A DNA stretch of 58,952 nt from the NCBI GenBank assembly GCA_030377895.1, contig JAUCGB010000011.1:1-58952 (forward strand), given 5' to 3'. The translations under genes were made by a program, and so were the position numbers. This stretch comes from Anaerolineales bacterium HSG24. GTDB taxonomy: Bacteria > Chloroflexota > Anaerolineae > 4572-78 > J111. Under the pieces are notes generated by a model. The model saw only the letters and a program-made list of their open reading frames with translations. It was not told the DNA's origin and made no database searches. This document shows, in pieces, positions 9,636 through 18,495 of this stretch (the stretch's first letter is position 1; every line of letters begins with the position of its first letter).

Positions 9636-9738
9636 GGCTACCAACTTAACGTGCGACAGATAATATCGTAACACAGTCTTTAGACTGTGCGGCACAGGCT
9701 GAAGCATGTGCTACATGTCTCGGCTTACGTTGATAGCC
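9636..9738 (+). repeat. 8-bp-duplicating element, family D, copy 1
   Basis: A 103-bp non-coding element runs from GGCTACCAAC to GTTGATAGCC and contains nested inverted repeats, including ACAGTCTTTAGACTGTG. Its flanks TATGATCC (9628-9635) and TACGATCC (9739-9746) match at 7 of 8 positions, an aged target duplication. Other copies are at 17761, 31524, 38930 and 43287. Confidence 0.85.
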
Positions 9739-9749
9739 TACGATCCTAA

Positions 9750-10775
9750 CTACCCATCCAGATGACAAGCTACCCAGTGCCCCGGTTCAACCTCCTGAAA
9801 CTCAGGATCAACGGTATGGCAATCGACACCTTTTTCTTGTTTAGCTCGTTCCACGGATGGGCAACGTGTACAGAAGTTACAGCCTTTGGGTGGATTGGCT
9901 GGACTGGGTACATCTCCTTGCAAAATTACCCGTTTCTTCTCTCGCTCCATCTCTGCAATGGGGTCGGGCAGTGGCACTGCGGAGAGTAAGGCTTGGGTAT
10001 AAGGGTGCATAGGACGGGCATAAAGTTCGCTTCGTCCGGCTAGTTCGACCAATTTACCCAGATACATGACCGCGATTCTATCACTAATATGACGCACCAC
10101 CGCCAAGTCATGGGCAATAAACAGATAAGTTAACCCCATGCGCTCTTGTAACTCTTCTAACAGGTTGATAACCTGAGCTTGAATAGAAACATCTAGGGCG
10201 GAGATTGGCTCATCACATACAATAAAAGCAGGCTCAACCGCCAACGCTCGAGCAATCCCAATCCGTTGACGTTGTCCACCCGAAAATTCATGCGGGTAAC
10301 GATTGATAAAGTAGGGATTCAGTCCAACAATATCCAATAACTCTCGAACCCGTTCTTTGCGGGCTTTTCCGCTCGCTAACCTATGCACCTCTAACGGCTC
10401 ACCGACAATACTTCCAACGGTCATACGTGGGTTAAGGGAGGCATAAGGGTCTTGAAAAATCATTTGGATATGCCGCCGCATTTTACGCAAGTTTCCACCT
10501 TTTAGCTCGGTCAATTCAGAATCTTCAAATCTAACCGACCCATCAGTAGGACGATAGAGTTGCAATATAGCTCGTCCAGTAGTACTTTTCCCACAACCAC
10601 TTTCGCCAACCAACCCCAGAGTCTCACCCCGTTGAATATCAAATGATACATTATCAACCGCTTTAATATCACCGACATGGCTCTGAAAAATAATTCCACT
10701 TGTAATGGGAAAATACATTTTTAGGTTTTTAACACTGACAATTACGTCTGATTTACCATTCTTCTTTTCTAGCAC
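9750..10775 (-). CDS. oppF: oligopeptide ABC transporter ATP-binding protein, DppF/OppF type
   Basis: The 341-residue ATPase powers peptide import at the cytoplasmic face of the membrane. Walker A is GESGCGKST near residue 57, the ABC signature is [15 protein letters not shown] near residue 163, and Walker B is [12 protein letters not shown] near residue 183. The C-terminal oligopeptide-transporter extension holds four Cys, including CNFCTRCP, which in this family ligate an Fe-S cluster. The start is GTG with AAGGGG upstream. It follows oppD on the same strand, separated by 169 bp that contain a family E element. Confidence 0.94.
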   Translation of the reverse strand: MLEKKNGKSDVIVSVKNLKMYFPITSGIIFQSHVGDIKAVDNVSFDIQRGETLGLVGESGCGKSTTGRAILQLYRPTDGSVRFEDSELTELKGGNLRKMRRHIQMIFQDPYASLNPRMTVGSIVGEPLEVHRLASGKARKERVRELLDIVGLNPYFINRYPHEFSGGQRQRIGIARALAVEPAFIVCDEPISALDVSIQAQVINLLEELQERMGLTYLFIAHDLAVVRHISDRIAVMYLGKLVELAGRSELYARPMHPYTQALLSAVPLPDPIAEMEREKKRVILQGDVPSPANPPKGCNFCTRCPSVERAKQEKGVDCHTVDPEFQEVEPGHWVACHLDG

Positions 10776-10843
10776 TACACGCCCCTTTGATATAGCTTAA
10801 TAAAATAGGCCATCTTATCAAGATAATGATGCCTTAAAAACCG

Positions 10844-10934
10844 GGTAGTGATGCAGAAGTAGTGATATAGGTCAGTTACCTACCCGCAAGTTCTAAACTT
10901 GCGGGTAGGTGATCACTACATGTGCAGGACTACC
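10844..10934 (-). repeat. 8-bp-duplicating element, family E, copy 1 (core a)
   Basis: A 91-bp element has inverted ends of the type GGTAGT-x-CTGCAC and a palindromic core CCTACCCGCAAGTT/AACTTGCGGGTAGG. It is flanked by a perfect 8-bp duplication AAAAACCG (10836-10843 and 10935-10942). The same core is found at 31255, while three other copies have a different core between the same ends. Confidence 0.9.
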
Positions 10935-10944
10935 AAAAACCGTA

Positions 10945-11964
10945 TTATGTTAAATTAAACTCTTCATAAGGATGTTCAGTCGTCCATTTTGCAGTTTGAA
11001 CATCCACATGACAAGCCACTTTATGCTTCACACCAATTTCCTTTATTTGAGGCGGAGTATCAGCACATTTATCTAATCGATAGTTACATCGGGCATAAAA
11101 TGGACAGCCTTTTGGGTAATTAACTAAATCTGGTGGTAATCCATCAATAGAACGTAGTTTCTGCGGTCTATCCTCATCCAAACGAGGCAAGGAAGCAAGT
11201 AGCCCCATTGTATAGGGATGATGGGAGTTTTTATACAGGTCAATCACAGGTGCTTGCTCGACAATATTACCGCCATACATCACAATCATTTTTTGAGCTA
11301 ATCCAGCGACTACTCCCAAATCATGTGTAATCCATATAATGGACATGCCGATTTCTTCGCGCAAACGCTTGACCAAATCAACAATCTGAGCTTGAATCGT
11401 AACATCCAACGCGGTGGTCGGCTCATCAGCAATCAATAGCTGAGGATTGCATGACAGTCCCATCGCAATCATAACCCGTTGGCGCATCCCACCTGAAAAT
11501 TGGTGCGGATAGTTATCTACTCGATCTCCCGCGGAAGGAATACCAACCAACTCTAACAATTCAATGGTTCGAGTTCGAGCTTGCTTTTTATCTAACCCCA
11601 AATGGAGTTCAACAGCTTCGCTAATCTGTCGCCCAATTGTTAAAACTGGATTTAACGAAGTCATCGGGTCTTGAAAAATCATGGCGATTTTATTACCCCG
11701 AATGGAGCGTATCTCATCGTTACTCAACGTTAAGAGGTCTTGCCCGTTAAAGGTCACTTGTCCATCAACGATTTTACCGGGCGGGGTAGGGATAAGGCGC
11801 ATGAGTGACATAACACCCACACTTTTACCACTACCACTTTCACCAACAATTCCAACCGTCTCACGTTCATCAACGGTGTAGCTGATCCCATTGACGGCTT
11901 TAACCACACCGTCTTGGGTATAAAAGTGAGTGGTTAGGTTATTTACATCTAATAATGGAGCCAT
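10945..11964 (-). CDS. oppD: oligopeptide ABC transporter ATP-binding protein, DppD/OppD type
   Basis: This is the second ATPase of the importer, about 339 residues from the ATG at 11964. Walker A is GESGSGKSV, the signature is FSGGMRQRVMIAMGL and Walker B is LLIADEPTTALD. The C-terminal region has the family's Cys-rich CPFYARCNYRLDKC. I prefer the start at 11964 because MAPLLDVNNL matches the usual OppD N terminus. The upstream ATG at 12021 would add 19 residues encoded by one arm of an inverted repeat (TTTACGGTTTTAG/CTAAAACCGTAAA) lying between this gene and the binding-protein gene. Neither start has a good ribosome site. Confidence 0.92.
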   Translation of the reverse strand: MAPLLDVNNLTTHFYTQDGVVKAVNGISYTVDERETVGIVGESGSGKSVGVMSLMRLIPTPPGKIVDGQVTFNGQDLLTLSNDEIRSIRGNKIAMIFQDPMTSLNPVLTIGRQISEAVELHLGLDKKQARTRTIELLELVGIPSAGDRVDNYPHQFSGGMRQRVMIAMGLSCNPQLLIADEPTTALDVTIQAQIVDLVKRLREEIGMSIIWITHDLGVVAGLAQKMIVMYGGNIVEQAPVIDLYKNSHHPYTMGLLASLPRLDEDRPQKLRSIDGLPPDLVNYPKGCPFYARCNYRLDKCADTPPQIKEIGVKHKVACHVDVQTAKWTTEHPYEEFNLT

Positions 11965-12055
11965 TAATTGATACAATGTATGTTTTACGGTTTTAGATTT
12001 TCGATTTTTTCGAGAACACATGTCGTAAATCGTAGACCTAAAACCGTAAATCAGA

Positions 12056-13882
12056 TTAGTGTTCTACAATAGATACATATTGCCATTTAGGTATTTTCAT
12101 GGGAGGTGGCTGAAAATTTCTAACATAAGGCTTAACCAACCAGTTTTCTACACTAAAATAGATAGGAACCCAGGCCGCATCATCCAAAATCTTCTGCTCT
12201 GCCTGTTGATAGAGCGATAAACGAACTTGGGGGTCACGAGCGGCTTTCGCCTCATCCAACAGGTTGTCCACTTCAGGATTAGAATACCCACCATGATTCT
12301 GAGAACTTTTAGAATGAAACAGAATTTCCAAGAAGTTTTGCGGGTCAGGATAATCTGCCACCCACCCCAACTGATATAGCTGATATGACGGTTCTGGCCC
12401 ATTGAGGTCCTGTAGGAACTCAGCCCAAGGTGACTGTTCAATGGTAATCTCGACTCCTAAATTGACCTTATAGGACTCTGCAATCGATTCGAGAACAGGG
12501 CCAACCGCGCCACCGATTCCGCTTACATGTAGCGTTATCTCAGGCAGTTCGCTAACATCTCCATAGGATGAATCTGCTATCAGTTCAAGTGCCCGTTCAG
12601 AGTCAAATTCATAATCACTCAAATCGGGGTTTTCGTAACCAGGCATATTTGGTGGCACAATACCATTCGCCACAGGAACGGTTCCTTGGAAGGCGAGCTT
12701 AACGATTCTCTTTTTGTCGAGGGCTAAGTTAAAAGCCTGACGAATTTTGGTATCATCAAATGGAGGTTTATTGATATTAAACCCTATGTAAAAGATACTA
12801 AATTCATTTATGGTACTAAATTCTTGGCTGAGTGGATTATTGGGGTCTGTGGCTCGGCTTAAGTTGGCTGAACCAATTTGAATGGCATCGAAAGTAACAC
12901 CGGGTGCTATCGGTTCTAACCCTTGCTCATAACCTGTCATACCGTTGATAGGGGCATTTACTAAATAGATTACCCGTTCTAAAATGGGGTGGGGTTGACG
13001 ATAAAAATTTTCGTTTTTTTCTAACACAATCATCCCTTCATCGGGCGAATATTCGTCTAATTTGAAGGGGCCACTACCGTTTGGATTGGTGTACCATGTG
13101 GCTCCTCCCCGTTCAACCGCCACTTGATCAAGTACGTAAGCGGTTGGGTAAGTCATTTTAGCCAAGAAAAATCCTTTCGGTTCGTCAATAATTAGTTGTA
13201 GGGTTTGCTCATCAATGACAGTTACACCAGCGACCTCTGCCACTTGGCCTTGAAGTTTTTCACGACAGCCAACAATATCGCCCATGTAGGCATCAGCGGT
13301 ATGAGAGCGAGTTGCAGGGTCACAAGCTCGTTCAAACGACCACTTGAAATCTTCGGCCCGAATCGGTTTTCCATCCTCAAAGGTTGCATTAGGGCGGAGT
13401 TTGAAGGTATAAACTAAGCCATCATCCGAAACTTCATAACTTTCGGCCACATCAGGAACGATGTTAAGTTCTTGGTTGTAGGCCATCAAGCCGCTAAAAA
13501 TCTCAACCACATATTCGGCAGAGGTAGCATCGCCGCTAAGATGAGGGTCTAGGGTCGGTGGTTCTCCCCCCAAGGTGATAAAAATTTGGTCATCGGCTAA
13601 CTTTTCAGGGGAGACAGCATCATTTTCGGTTGATGATGTTTCATCTGGCTCGTCTAGCTCGGTAGCTGGGATCGTTTCGTCGTCAATCTGAGTAGATTCA
13701 GGTTTCTCTGTGGGTTCAACAATAATCTTAGAGGTGTCCCCCTGCTCTGAGGCTGAGCCACCACTCGGCGCGGGGGTTGGGGGAACGTCTCCGTCATTAA
13801 GAAACGGTATATTTAACCCGCAAGCTAAATTAATCAAAACAATTGTGATGATTAATATTTTAATCTTGTTGTTAGATAACAT
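12056..13882 (-). CDS. second peptide ABC transporter substrate-binding lipoprotein (SBP family 5)
   Basis: The 608 residues begin with a signal peptide and lipobox, the lipidated Cys being residue 21 (LINLACG). An acidic Ser/Thr/Glu-rich linker spans about residues 28-95. The family-5 binding domain follows, with ITLGGEPPTLDPHLSG near residue 105 and NINKPPFDDTKIRQAF near residue 370. It is the first gene of the cluster (this gene, oppD, oppF, the other receptor, oppB, oppC). It differs enough from the receptor at 7380-9260 that recent duplication is unlikely. No strong ribosome site is visible before the ATG. Confidence 0.92.
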   Translation of the reverse strand: MLSNNKIKILIITIVLINLACGLNIPFLNDGDVPPTPAPSGGSASEQGDTSKIIVEPTEKPESTQIDDETIPATELDEPDETSSTENDAVSPEKLADDQIFITLGGEPPTLDPHLSGDATSAEYVVEIFSGLMAYNQELNIVPDVAESYEVSDDGLVYTFKLRPNATFEDGKPIRAEDFKWSFERACDPATRSHTADAYMGDIVGCREKLQGQVAEVAGVTVIDEQTLQLIIDEPKGFFLAKMTYPTAYVLDQVAVERGGATWYTNPNGSGPFKLDEYSPDEGMIVLEKNENFYRQPHPILERVIYLVNAPINGMTGYEQGLEPIAPGVTFDAIQIGSANLSRATDPNNPLSQEFSTINEFSIFYIGFNINKPPFDDTKIRQAFNLALDKKRIVKLAFQGTVPVANGIVPPNMPGYENPDLSDYEFDSERALELIADSSYGDVSELPEITLHVSGIGGAVGPVLESIAESYKVNLGVEITIEQSPWAEFLQDLNGPEPSYQLYQLGWVADYPDPQNFLEILFHSKSSQNHGGYSNPEVDNLLDEAKAARDPQVRLSLYQQAEQKILDDAAWVPIYFSVENWLVKPYVRNFQPPPMKIPKWQYVSIVEH

Positions 13883-14042
13883 AATTAATTACAAAAGTTC
13901 GTCGATTTAACCACCGATTACACGGATTGAGACAAAAATCGGTATAGTCCATGGTTAAAAATGCTTCACAACTCTAGCGTTTCAATCCTAGATGCAAGAA
14001 GTATGGCAACCATAAGTGTAAACTTAATGAGGAATGGAAGCC

Positions 14043-14077
14043 AAGACCTGACAGGTTTTCAAAACCTGTCAGGTCTT
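14043..14077. repeat. perfect 35-bp palindrome
   Basis: AAGACCTGACAGGTTTT is followed by one C and then by its exact reverse complement. The 17-bp arms with a one-base centre make it a strong cruciform or hairpin. It lies 160 bp upstream of the second binding-protein gene and lacks a U-tract, so it is not clearly a terminator. Positions 14078-14377 show nothing else recognisable. Confidence 0.85.
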
Positions 14078-14377
14078 AAGTTGCTTACCTTACCGCTGAG
14101 TGGCTGATTAATTTAATATATGTTACGTATTAAAGACAAAAACAGCAACTCTAGAACCAACAATCCCTTTATTAAGGGTGATTTGTAAGTTTTATCGGAT
14201 AAATAATTCAAATCGCTAGTAAAGAGACTTCTCAAACCCTCTCAAACGATTTAGAATTTAAGGTATGTTAAATTAATCAATCAGACTAACAGGCATGCCT
14301 GAAATGAAAAGTTTGTTATACCCCACAATAGTGCTGTTGTGCATAATAATAAATAGCCAATATCCAGATAGTACCCA

Positions 14378-14406
14378 TTGACATAAGAAAGTTGTGGAGG
14401 CATAAT
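14378..14406 (+). promoter_or_regulatory. sigma-70-type promoter of the 27-codon gene
   Basis: TTGACA (14378-14383), 17 bp, CATAAT (14401-14406). The expected start near 14413 lies just before the ribosome site AGGAGGTG and the ATG at 14430, giving a very short leader. The -35 is perfect and the -10 matches 5 of 6. Confidence 0.7.
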
Positions 14407-14429
14407 TTCCTAATAACAGGAGGTGTCAC

Positions 14430-14513
14430 ATGGCCAAAAAACGCAAACCCAGAGTAAAGAAAGGCCAAACGATAGCTGTTCGTCGCCGAGCAGACCATCC
14501 GTCGCTGGCATAA
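14430..14513 (+). CDS. unannotated 27-residue basic small protein
   Basis: An ATG at 14430 opens 27 codons ending in TAA. The peptide begins MAKKRKPRVKK and ends RRRADHPSLA; ten of 27 residues are Lys or Arg. AGGAGGTG is at optimal spacing, and a near-consensus promoter ends 24 bp before the ATG. Promoter, ribosome site and frame fit together, which is hard to get by chance in an intergenic gap. I do not recognise a family. The composition suggests RNA, ribosome or DNA binding, but that is inference. It stands alone between the second peptide receptor and the LysM gene, facing away from both. A minus-strand promoter at 14640-14667 could make an antisense transcript across it. Confidence 0.65.
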   Translation: MAKKRKPRVKKGQTIAVRRRADHPSLA

Positions 14514-14639
14514 ATTCCGATTCCTCAAAACCACGAATTATCAGAAAAAGACAAATATACCGGAAATTTTTATAGCAAGCTATATATAAACATCCCGCTT
14601 GGAGAGATAAGAGTAAGGTCTAGCCAGCGAAGCCAATCT

Positions 14640-14667
14640 ATTGTACGATAAATAAAATAATTGTCAA
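14640..14667 (-). promoter_or_regulatory. sigma-70-type promoter reading leftward
   Basis: On the minus strand TTGACA (14662-14667), 16 bp, TACAAT (14640-14645). It would transcribe antisense to the 27-codon gene and possibly on to the second binding-protein gene about 750 bp away. No gene lies directly behind it. Confidence 0.45.
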
Positions 14668-14704
14668 ACTCGTTTTAAGCAAATATTACTAACGTAAGAA
14701 AGTA

Positions 14705-14737
14705 AAAGACACCCCTCAAAAATTGAGTAGGTGTCTT
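14705..14737 (-). terminator. terminator of the LysM gene
   Basis: On the minus strand AAGACACC pairs with GGTGTCTT, with inner pairing of CTCAA and TTGAG, followed by a short T-rich tract. It begins 30 bp after the LysM stop. Confidence 0.65.
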
Positions 14738-14767
14738 GTTAATAAGAGCCAATTTGTCGTTAGAAAG

Positions 14768-15940
14768 TTAGGGAAGATAAAGCACTTGACCGACATAAAT
14801 CTGATTAGGATTTGTCAATCCATTTGAGACCGCAACGGCTCCTGCGGTTGTACCATACTGATTGGCAATCGAGTATAAGGTCTCACCAGCGGCAACGGTG
14901 TGCGTATTACCGGGTAGGGTTGAATAGTTATCAACAGGTTGTTGATATTGGGGAGCAGGTTGTTGATATTGGGGAGCAGGTTGTTGGTATTGGGGAGCAG
15001 GTTGTTGTTGATATGGTTGTTGGGTTGGATATTCCGTTGTCGTTGGGATGGCTAACTGCTGTCCGACATAGATAAAATAAGGATGAGCAATACCGTTGAT
15101 GGAAATCAGTATCTCAACGGTGGTGCCATATTGCCCGGCCACGCTATATAAAGTTTCACCGGGTATGACGATGTGGTATCCACTGTTTTGAGCAGGGTTC
15201 GTGGGAACTTCGTTAAAGGTGGATGGGGCATCATAAGTAGGAGCCGAGTAGTCGTCGTAGTTATACCCTTCTTGAGTCGGTGCAGTGGGAGCGTATCCGT
15301 CGGTGGTCGGTATCACAAGCACTTGACCAATCCACACCACATCATTAGACAAATTGTTTGCAATGGCAATCGCCTCAATAGATACGCCATATTTACGACC
15401 AATTCCAAACAGGGTATCACCAGCTTCAACGGTATGCACCCCAGAGTTTACATAATCGCCAAGGGTCTCACTAGCAGGTGGATTAGCGGCAACGGGATTA
15501 TCGGTCATCTCTTCTGTTTTGTTGACGGTTGCATCGACAACAATAGGTTCTTCGGTTTGAGTAGCATCTTGAGTGATGTTACCTTCATCTAATACAGCCG
15601 CTTCTAACGCATCACCATTAACAGGTTGACTATTCGTGGCGATGGCTTCTTCGGTGTTAGTGGTTGTGTTATTTTCTCCACTAACCGCGATTGTTTCTTC
15701 AGAAACTTCAACGGCTGCAACAGGTTCAACGTTAATCACGGTGGCTATTGGAGTCGCCACTTCGACCACCACCTCGTTTTGAAGACTATTCTCAGCGCCC
15801 AAAGGGGCTAGGGTTGGAGGCATTTCGTCCACAGGAGCGACATCATCTACAGCACTATCGCGAGGGAGTTCACACCCAGTTAAAAGAACCATTAAAACTA
15901 CAAGTGTTATGATATATCGAACATTTGGGAAATGGGACAT
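14768..15940 (-). CDS. lipoprotein with three LysM domains
   Basis: About 390 residues from the ATG at 15940, chosen because AAAGGAAG stands just upstream; the TTG at 15958 is less likely. The signal peptide ends with the lipobox LLTGC. Acidic Thr/Glu/Val-rich sequence follows to about residue 155. Three LysM domains of about 45 residues then occur, each opening with HTVEAGDTL, HIVIPGETL or HTVAAGETL and closing with a GQ-V-L-x-IP-like strand. LysM binds peptidoglycan or other N-acetylglucosamine polymers. Linkers are rich in Pro, Gln and Tyr and include a tandem QYQQPAP repeat. No catalytic domain is seen, so it is probably a wall-attached structural or adaptor lipoprotein. A strong promoter lies at 16004-16032. 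Confidence 0.88.
   Translation of the reverse strand: MSHFPNVRYIITLVVLMVLLTGCELPRDSAVDDVAPVDEMPPTLAPLGAENSLQNEVVVEVATPIATVINVEPVAAVEVSEETIAVSGENNTTTNTEEAIATNSQPVNGDALEAAVLDEGNITQDATQTEEPIVVDATVNKTEEMTDNPVAANPPASETLGDYVNSGVHTVEAGDTLFGIGRKYGVSIEAIAIANNLSNDVVWIGQVLVIPTTDGYAPTAPTQEGYNYDDYSAPTYDAPSTFNEVPTNPAQNSGYHIVIPGETLYSVAGQYGTTVEILISINGIAHPYFIYVGQQLAIPTTTEYPTQQPYQQQPAPQYQQPAPQYQQPAPQYQQPVDNYSTLPGNTHTVAAGETLYSIANQYGTTAGAVAVSNGLTNPNQIYVGQVLYLP
14935..15009. repeat. 21-bp tandem repeat inside the LysM gene
   Basis: Three near-identical 21-bp units plus a partial fourth encode QYQQPAP-type heptads in the linker between the second and third LysM domains. The repeat keeps frame, so copy-number change would lengthen or shorten the linker without frameshift. 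Confidence 0.8.
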
Positions 15941-16003
15941 ATTTAATCTTCCTTTCAATTTTAGCTAAAAGTTTTAAGTAAGCATAATGTTTAAGTAGAC
16001 ATA

Positions 16004-16032
16004 ATATTATCATAGACAAAATGTTATGTCAA
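16004..16032 (-). promoter_or_regulatory. sigma-70-type promoter of the LysM lipoprotein gene
   Basis: On the minus strand TTGACA (16027-16032), 17 bp, TAATAT (16004-16009), followed by a leader of about 55 nt to the ATG at 15940. The -35 is perfect. Confidence 0.7.
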
Positions 16033-16103
16033 GTTAAGTTTCGATAATGAGAAAAGCAACATTCATCTAAAAACCTAAAATCTTGAGGTGTTTTACAAAT
16101 ATT

Positions 16104-16260
16104 AGGAGTGAGAATTAAATAACTTGGAATAAGCATTAATTAACATGTGCATGCTGAAACGCAACTTATTTAATTCCGATTCCTTGTGCGATGCTCGTTG
16201 CAAATCTAGTCACGGACTAGGCAGGACAGAAATGCACAACTTATTTAATTCTCATCCCGA
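16104..16260. repeat. nested short palindromic elements related to the ends of family A
   Basis: An outer pair of inverted ends (GAATTAAATAAC near 16112 and its partner near 16250) encloses an inner pair starting GGAATAAGCATTAATTAAC and ending CTTATTTAATTCCGATTCC. The ends match family A but the long middle is missing, so these look like internal-deletion derivatives, one inside the other. Confidence 0.6.
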
Positions 16261-16278
16261 AATAACAGGTAAATTAAT

Positions 16279-17634
16279 ATGACAAACCATTATGATGTTA
16301 TTGTTATTGGTACTGGCCCAGGTGGAGAAGGCGCGGCAATGAAGGCTAGAAAAGAGGGCAAACGCGTCGCCGTTATTGAGGAAGCCCCTCAGGTAGGAGG
16401 CAACTGTACCCATCGCGGAACCATTCCGAGTAAAGCGTTACGTCAAAGCATCCAACAAATGGCCGAATATGGCTCCACGTTGGGCGCAGATTATAAGACG
16501 TTATTAGACAATGCCAGTTCGGTTATAAAACGACAAGTGGCCATGCGACGTGGTTTTTATGACCGTAATGGCATTAAAGTTATTCATGGTCGGGCTAAGT
16601 TCATTGACCCTTATACGGTTGAAGTTTCTCCCCAAAACATGCACTATTCAGCAGATGGGTTTTTAATTGCAACTGGAGCTAGTCCCTACCATCCGACTGA
16701 CATAGATTTTAATCATCCCCGTATTTTAGACAGCGATACGCTTCTTGACCTAAAAGAGACTCCTCGTTCTTTAACCATTTACGGAGCGGGCGTTATAGGT
16801 TGTGAATACGCGTCAATTTTTCGCAGTATGCAAGTTAAACTGAATTTGATTAACACTCGGAATCAACTCCTTTCGTTTTTGGATGATGAGATTATCGATG
16901 CATTGGCTTATCATTTGCGCGAACAAAGTGTTTCAATTCGACACAATGAGGTATATGAAAAGGTAGAAGCAGGTGAGAAAGAGGTGATTATACACCTTAA
17001 ATCGAACAAGCTGATACGGAGCGACTACCTCTTATGGGCGCAAGGACGTACTGGAAACTCTGACAACATGGGACTAGAAGAAATCGGTATCGAACTAAAT
17101 GTACGCGGCAATATTGTCGTCAATGAAAACTATCAGTCAGCCCAACCCCATATTTACGCTATCGGAGATGTAGTAGGCTATCCTAACCTTGCTAGTGCGG
17201 CTTATGACCAAGGTCGTTTTGCCGCCACCCATCTGGTATTCGGTCAGTGTCGTAATCAACTCGTAGAACATATTCCGACAGGCATCTACACCATTCCTGA
17301 GATTAGCTCCATCGGCTTTAATGAGCGAGAATTGACTGCTAAAAAAGTCCCTTATGAAGTAGGACACTCATTGTTTAGACACTTAGCGCGAGCCCAAATC
17401 AGCGGGCGCACCACAGGTATTTTGAAACTTCTATTTCATAGAGAAACCCTAGAGATATTAGGAATTCACTGCTTTGGCTCTCAAGCCTCAGAAATTGTTC
17501 ATATCGGTCAAGCAATTATGAGCCAAACAGGTGAGGCGAACACACTGATGTATTTTATTAACACTACTTTTAACTATCCGACTATGGCTGAGGCTTATCG
17601 AGTAGCCGCGCTGAATGGCTTAAACCGAATCTAA
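16279..17634 (+). CDS. sthA: Si-specific (soluble) NAD(P) transhydrogenase
   Basis: The 451-residue flavoprotein matches SthA, which moves hydride between NADPH and NAD+ in the cytosol without using proton motive force. The FAD-binding motif [10 protein letters not shown] is at residues 11-20. [15 protein letters not shown] near residue 43 has a single Cys in place of the CxxxxC disulfide of lipoamide dehydrogenases, which separates SthA from its relatives. The NAD-binding loop [13 protein letters not shown] is near residue 172, and [16 protein letters not shown] near residue 293 contacts FAD. The C-terminal dimerisation domain is complete. A weak AGGT precedes the ATG. Neighbours give no operon clue. 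Confidence 0.94.
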   Translation: MTNHYDVIVIGTGPGGEGAAMKARKEGKRVAVIEEAPQVGGNCTHRGTIPSKALRQSIQQMAEYGSTLGADYKTLLDNASSVIKRQVAMRRGFYDRNGIKVIHGRAKFIDPYTVEVSPQNMHYSADGFLIATGASPYHPTDIDFNHPRILDSDTLLDLKETPRSLTIYGAGVIGCEYASIFRSMQVKLNLINTRNQLLSFLDDEIIDALAYHLREQSVSIRHNEVYEKVEAGEKEVIIHLKSNKLIRSDYLLWAQGRTGNSDNMGLEEIGIELNVRGNIVVNENYQSAQPHIYAIGDVVGYPNLASAAYDQGRFAATHLVFGQCRNQLVEHIPTGIYTIPEISSIGFNERELTAKKVPYEVGHSLFRHLARAQISGRTTGILKLLFHRETLEILGIHCFGSQASEIVHIGQAIMSQTGEANTLMYFINTTFNYPTMAEAYRVAALNGLNRI

Positions 17635-17760
17635 TTTGGAATAAGGCAGTCAACCATTTTTAACGCGCCAATTTGAGCCTAAGAAAATTTGGCGTAAAAT
17701 AAATAGGATGCACATCTCTGGGCATGGTTCAGAATCGGCCATATCATCTTTATAAATTCC

Positions 17761-17865
17761 GGCTATCAACGTAAGCCGAGACATGTAGCACATGCTTCAG
17801 CCTGTGCTGTACACAGTCTAAAGACTGTGCTACGATATTATCTGTCGCATGTTAAGTTGATAGCC
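17761..17865 (-). repeat. 8-bp-duplicating element, family D, copy 2
   Basis: A 105-bp copy in opposite orientation to copy 1, bounded by GGCTATCAAC and GTTGATAGCC. It is flanked by a perfect duplication TAAATTCC (17753-17760 and 17866-17873). Confidence 0.9.
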
Positions 17866-17888
17866 TAAATTCCGAAGCGATTATTCAT

Positions 17889-18084
17889 GTAGGGGCTATA
17901 GATGTTCAGATAATGTTTTGCAGTTCAATACCCTAAAGGTTTTAGAAACCTTTAGGGTCTGTCTATCCGAGTGAAAATCTTTATCTGAAAGACTGTAGCA
18001 GGGCGGTCTAGACTTGGAACGTGTGGTCAAATTCTCTCCGCCCCTGATTTCAAACTGACATTTCACCGCCTTGCCTAGCCCCTA
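17889..18084 (+). repeat. degenerate family A element interrupted by family B
   Basis: Pieces GTAGGGGCTA before and GCAGGGCGGTCTAGAC after the inserted family B copy align with the inner arm of family A, and the distal arm CCGCCTTGCCTAGCCCCTA closes it. The outer ends of A are missing. Positions 18085-18380 show no further recognised feature. Confidence 0.7.
17899..17995 (+). repeat. TA-flanked palindromic element, family B, copy 2, nested in family A
   Basis: The 97 bp are the reverse complement of the copy at 3599-3695 with few differences. TA precedes and follows it (17897-17898 and 17996-17997). It sits inside the left arm of a family A element, so it inserted after that element. Confidence 0.8.
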
Positions 18085-18380
18085 TGCTTCAGTGCAATTT
18101 GTAAAGATCATTCAGCTAAAGCGGCCTAAATAGCCTGCTTCAGCTTTTAGCATCGGGATTGATTCCGATGCGTCATTAGTCAAGATAACAACTACCCTCT
18201 TAATTATCCTGATGCTAACGTTTTTTGTGGGAGTAGTTTTTGAACTGCTGATTTTTCATCAAATCAGACTTATCCCCAAAAATCGGCAATTTCCAACACG
18301 TTTCAGCAATTTCATCTGTTTTCATTCTATTCAACGTTTCAATTTACCTGTCCACAGCGTCAGTAATTACCAATATCCTC

Positions 18381-18410
18381 TTGTAGTTAATCATATATTC
18401 ATGTTACAAT
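18381..18410 (+). promoter_or_regulatory. possible promoter of the 1620-residue protein gene
   Basis: TTGTAG, 18 bp, TACAAT. The -10 is good and the -35 moderate. The ATG is 86 bp further on. Confidence 0.35.
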
Positions 18411-18495
18411 AATAGAGACGATGCCAGTCACTAAATCCTCAGTTTTATAATCGATAGAAATTTTGCGATAACTAACCTCTAACAGGGTACATCTT

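Noticed and set aside
14316..14534. 72-codon minus-strand frame over the 27-codon gene
   Set aside because: GTG start without a ribosome site, Cys- and Tyr-rich composition, and it is antisense to a better supported gene.
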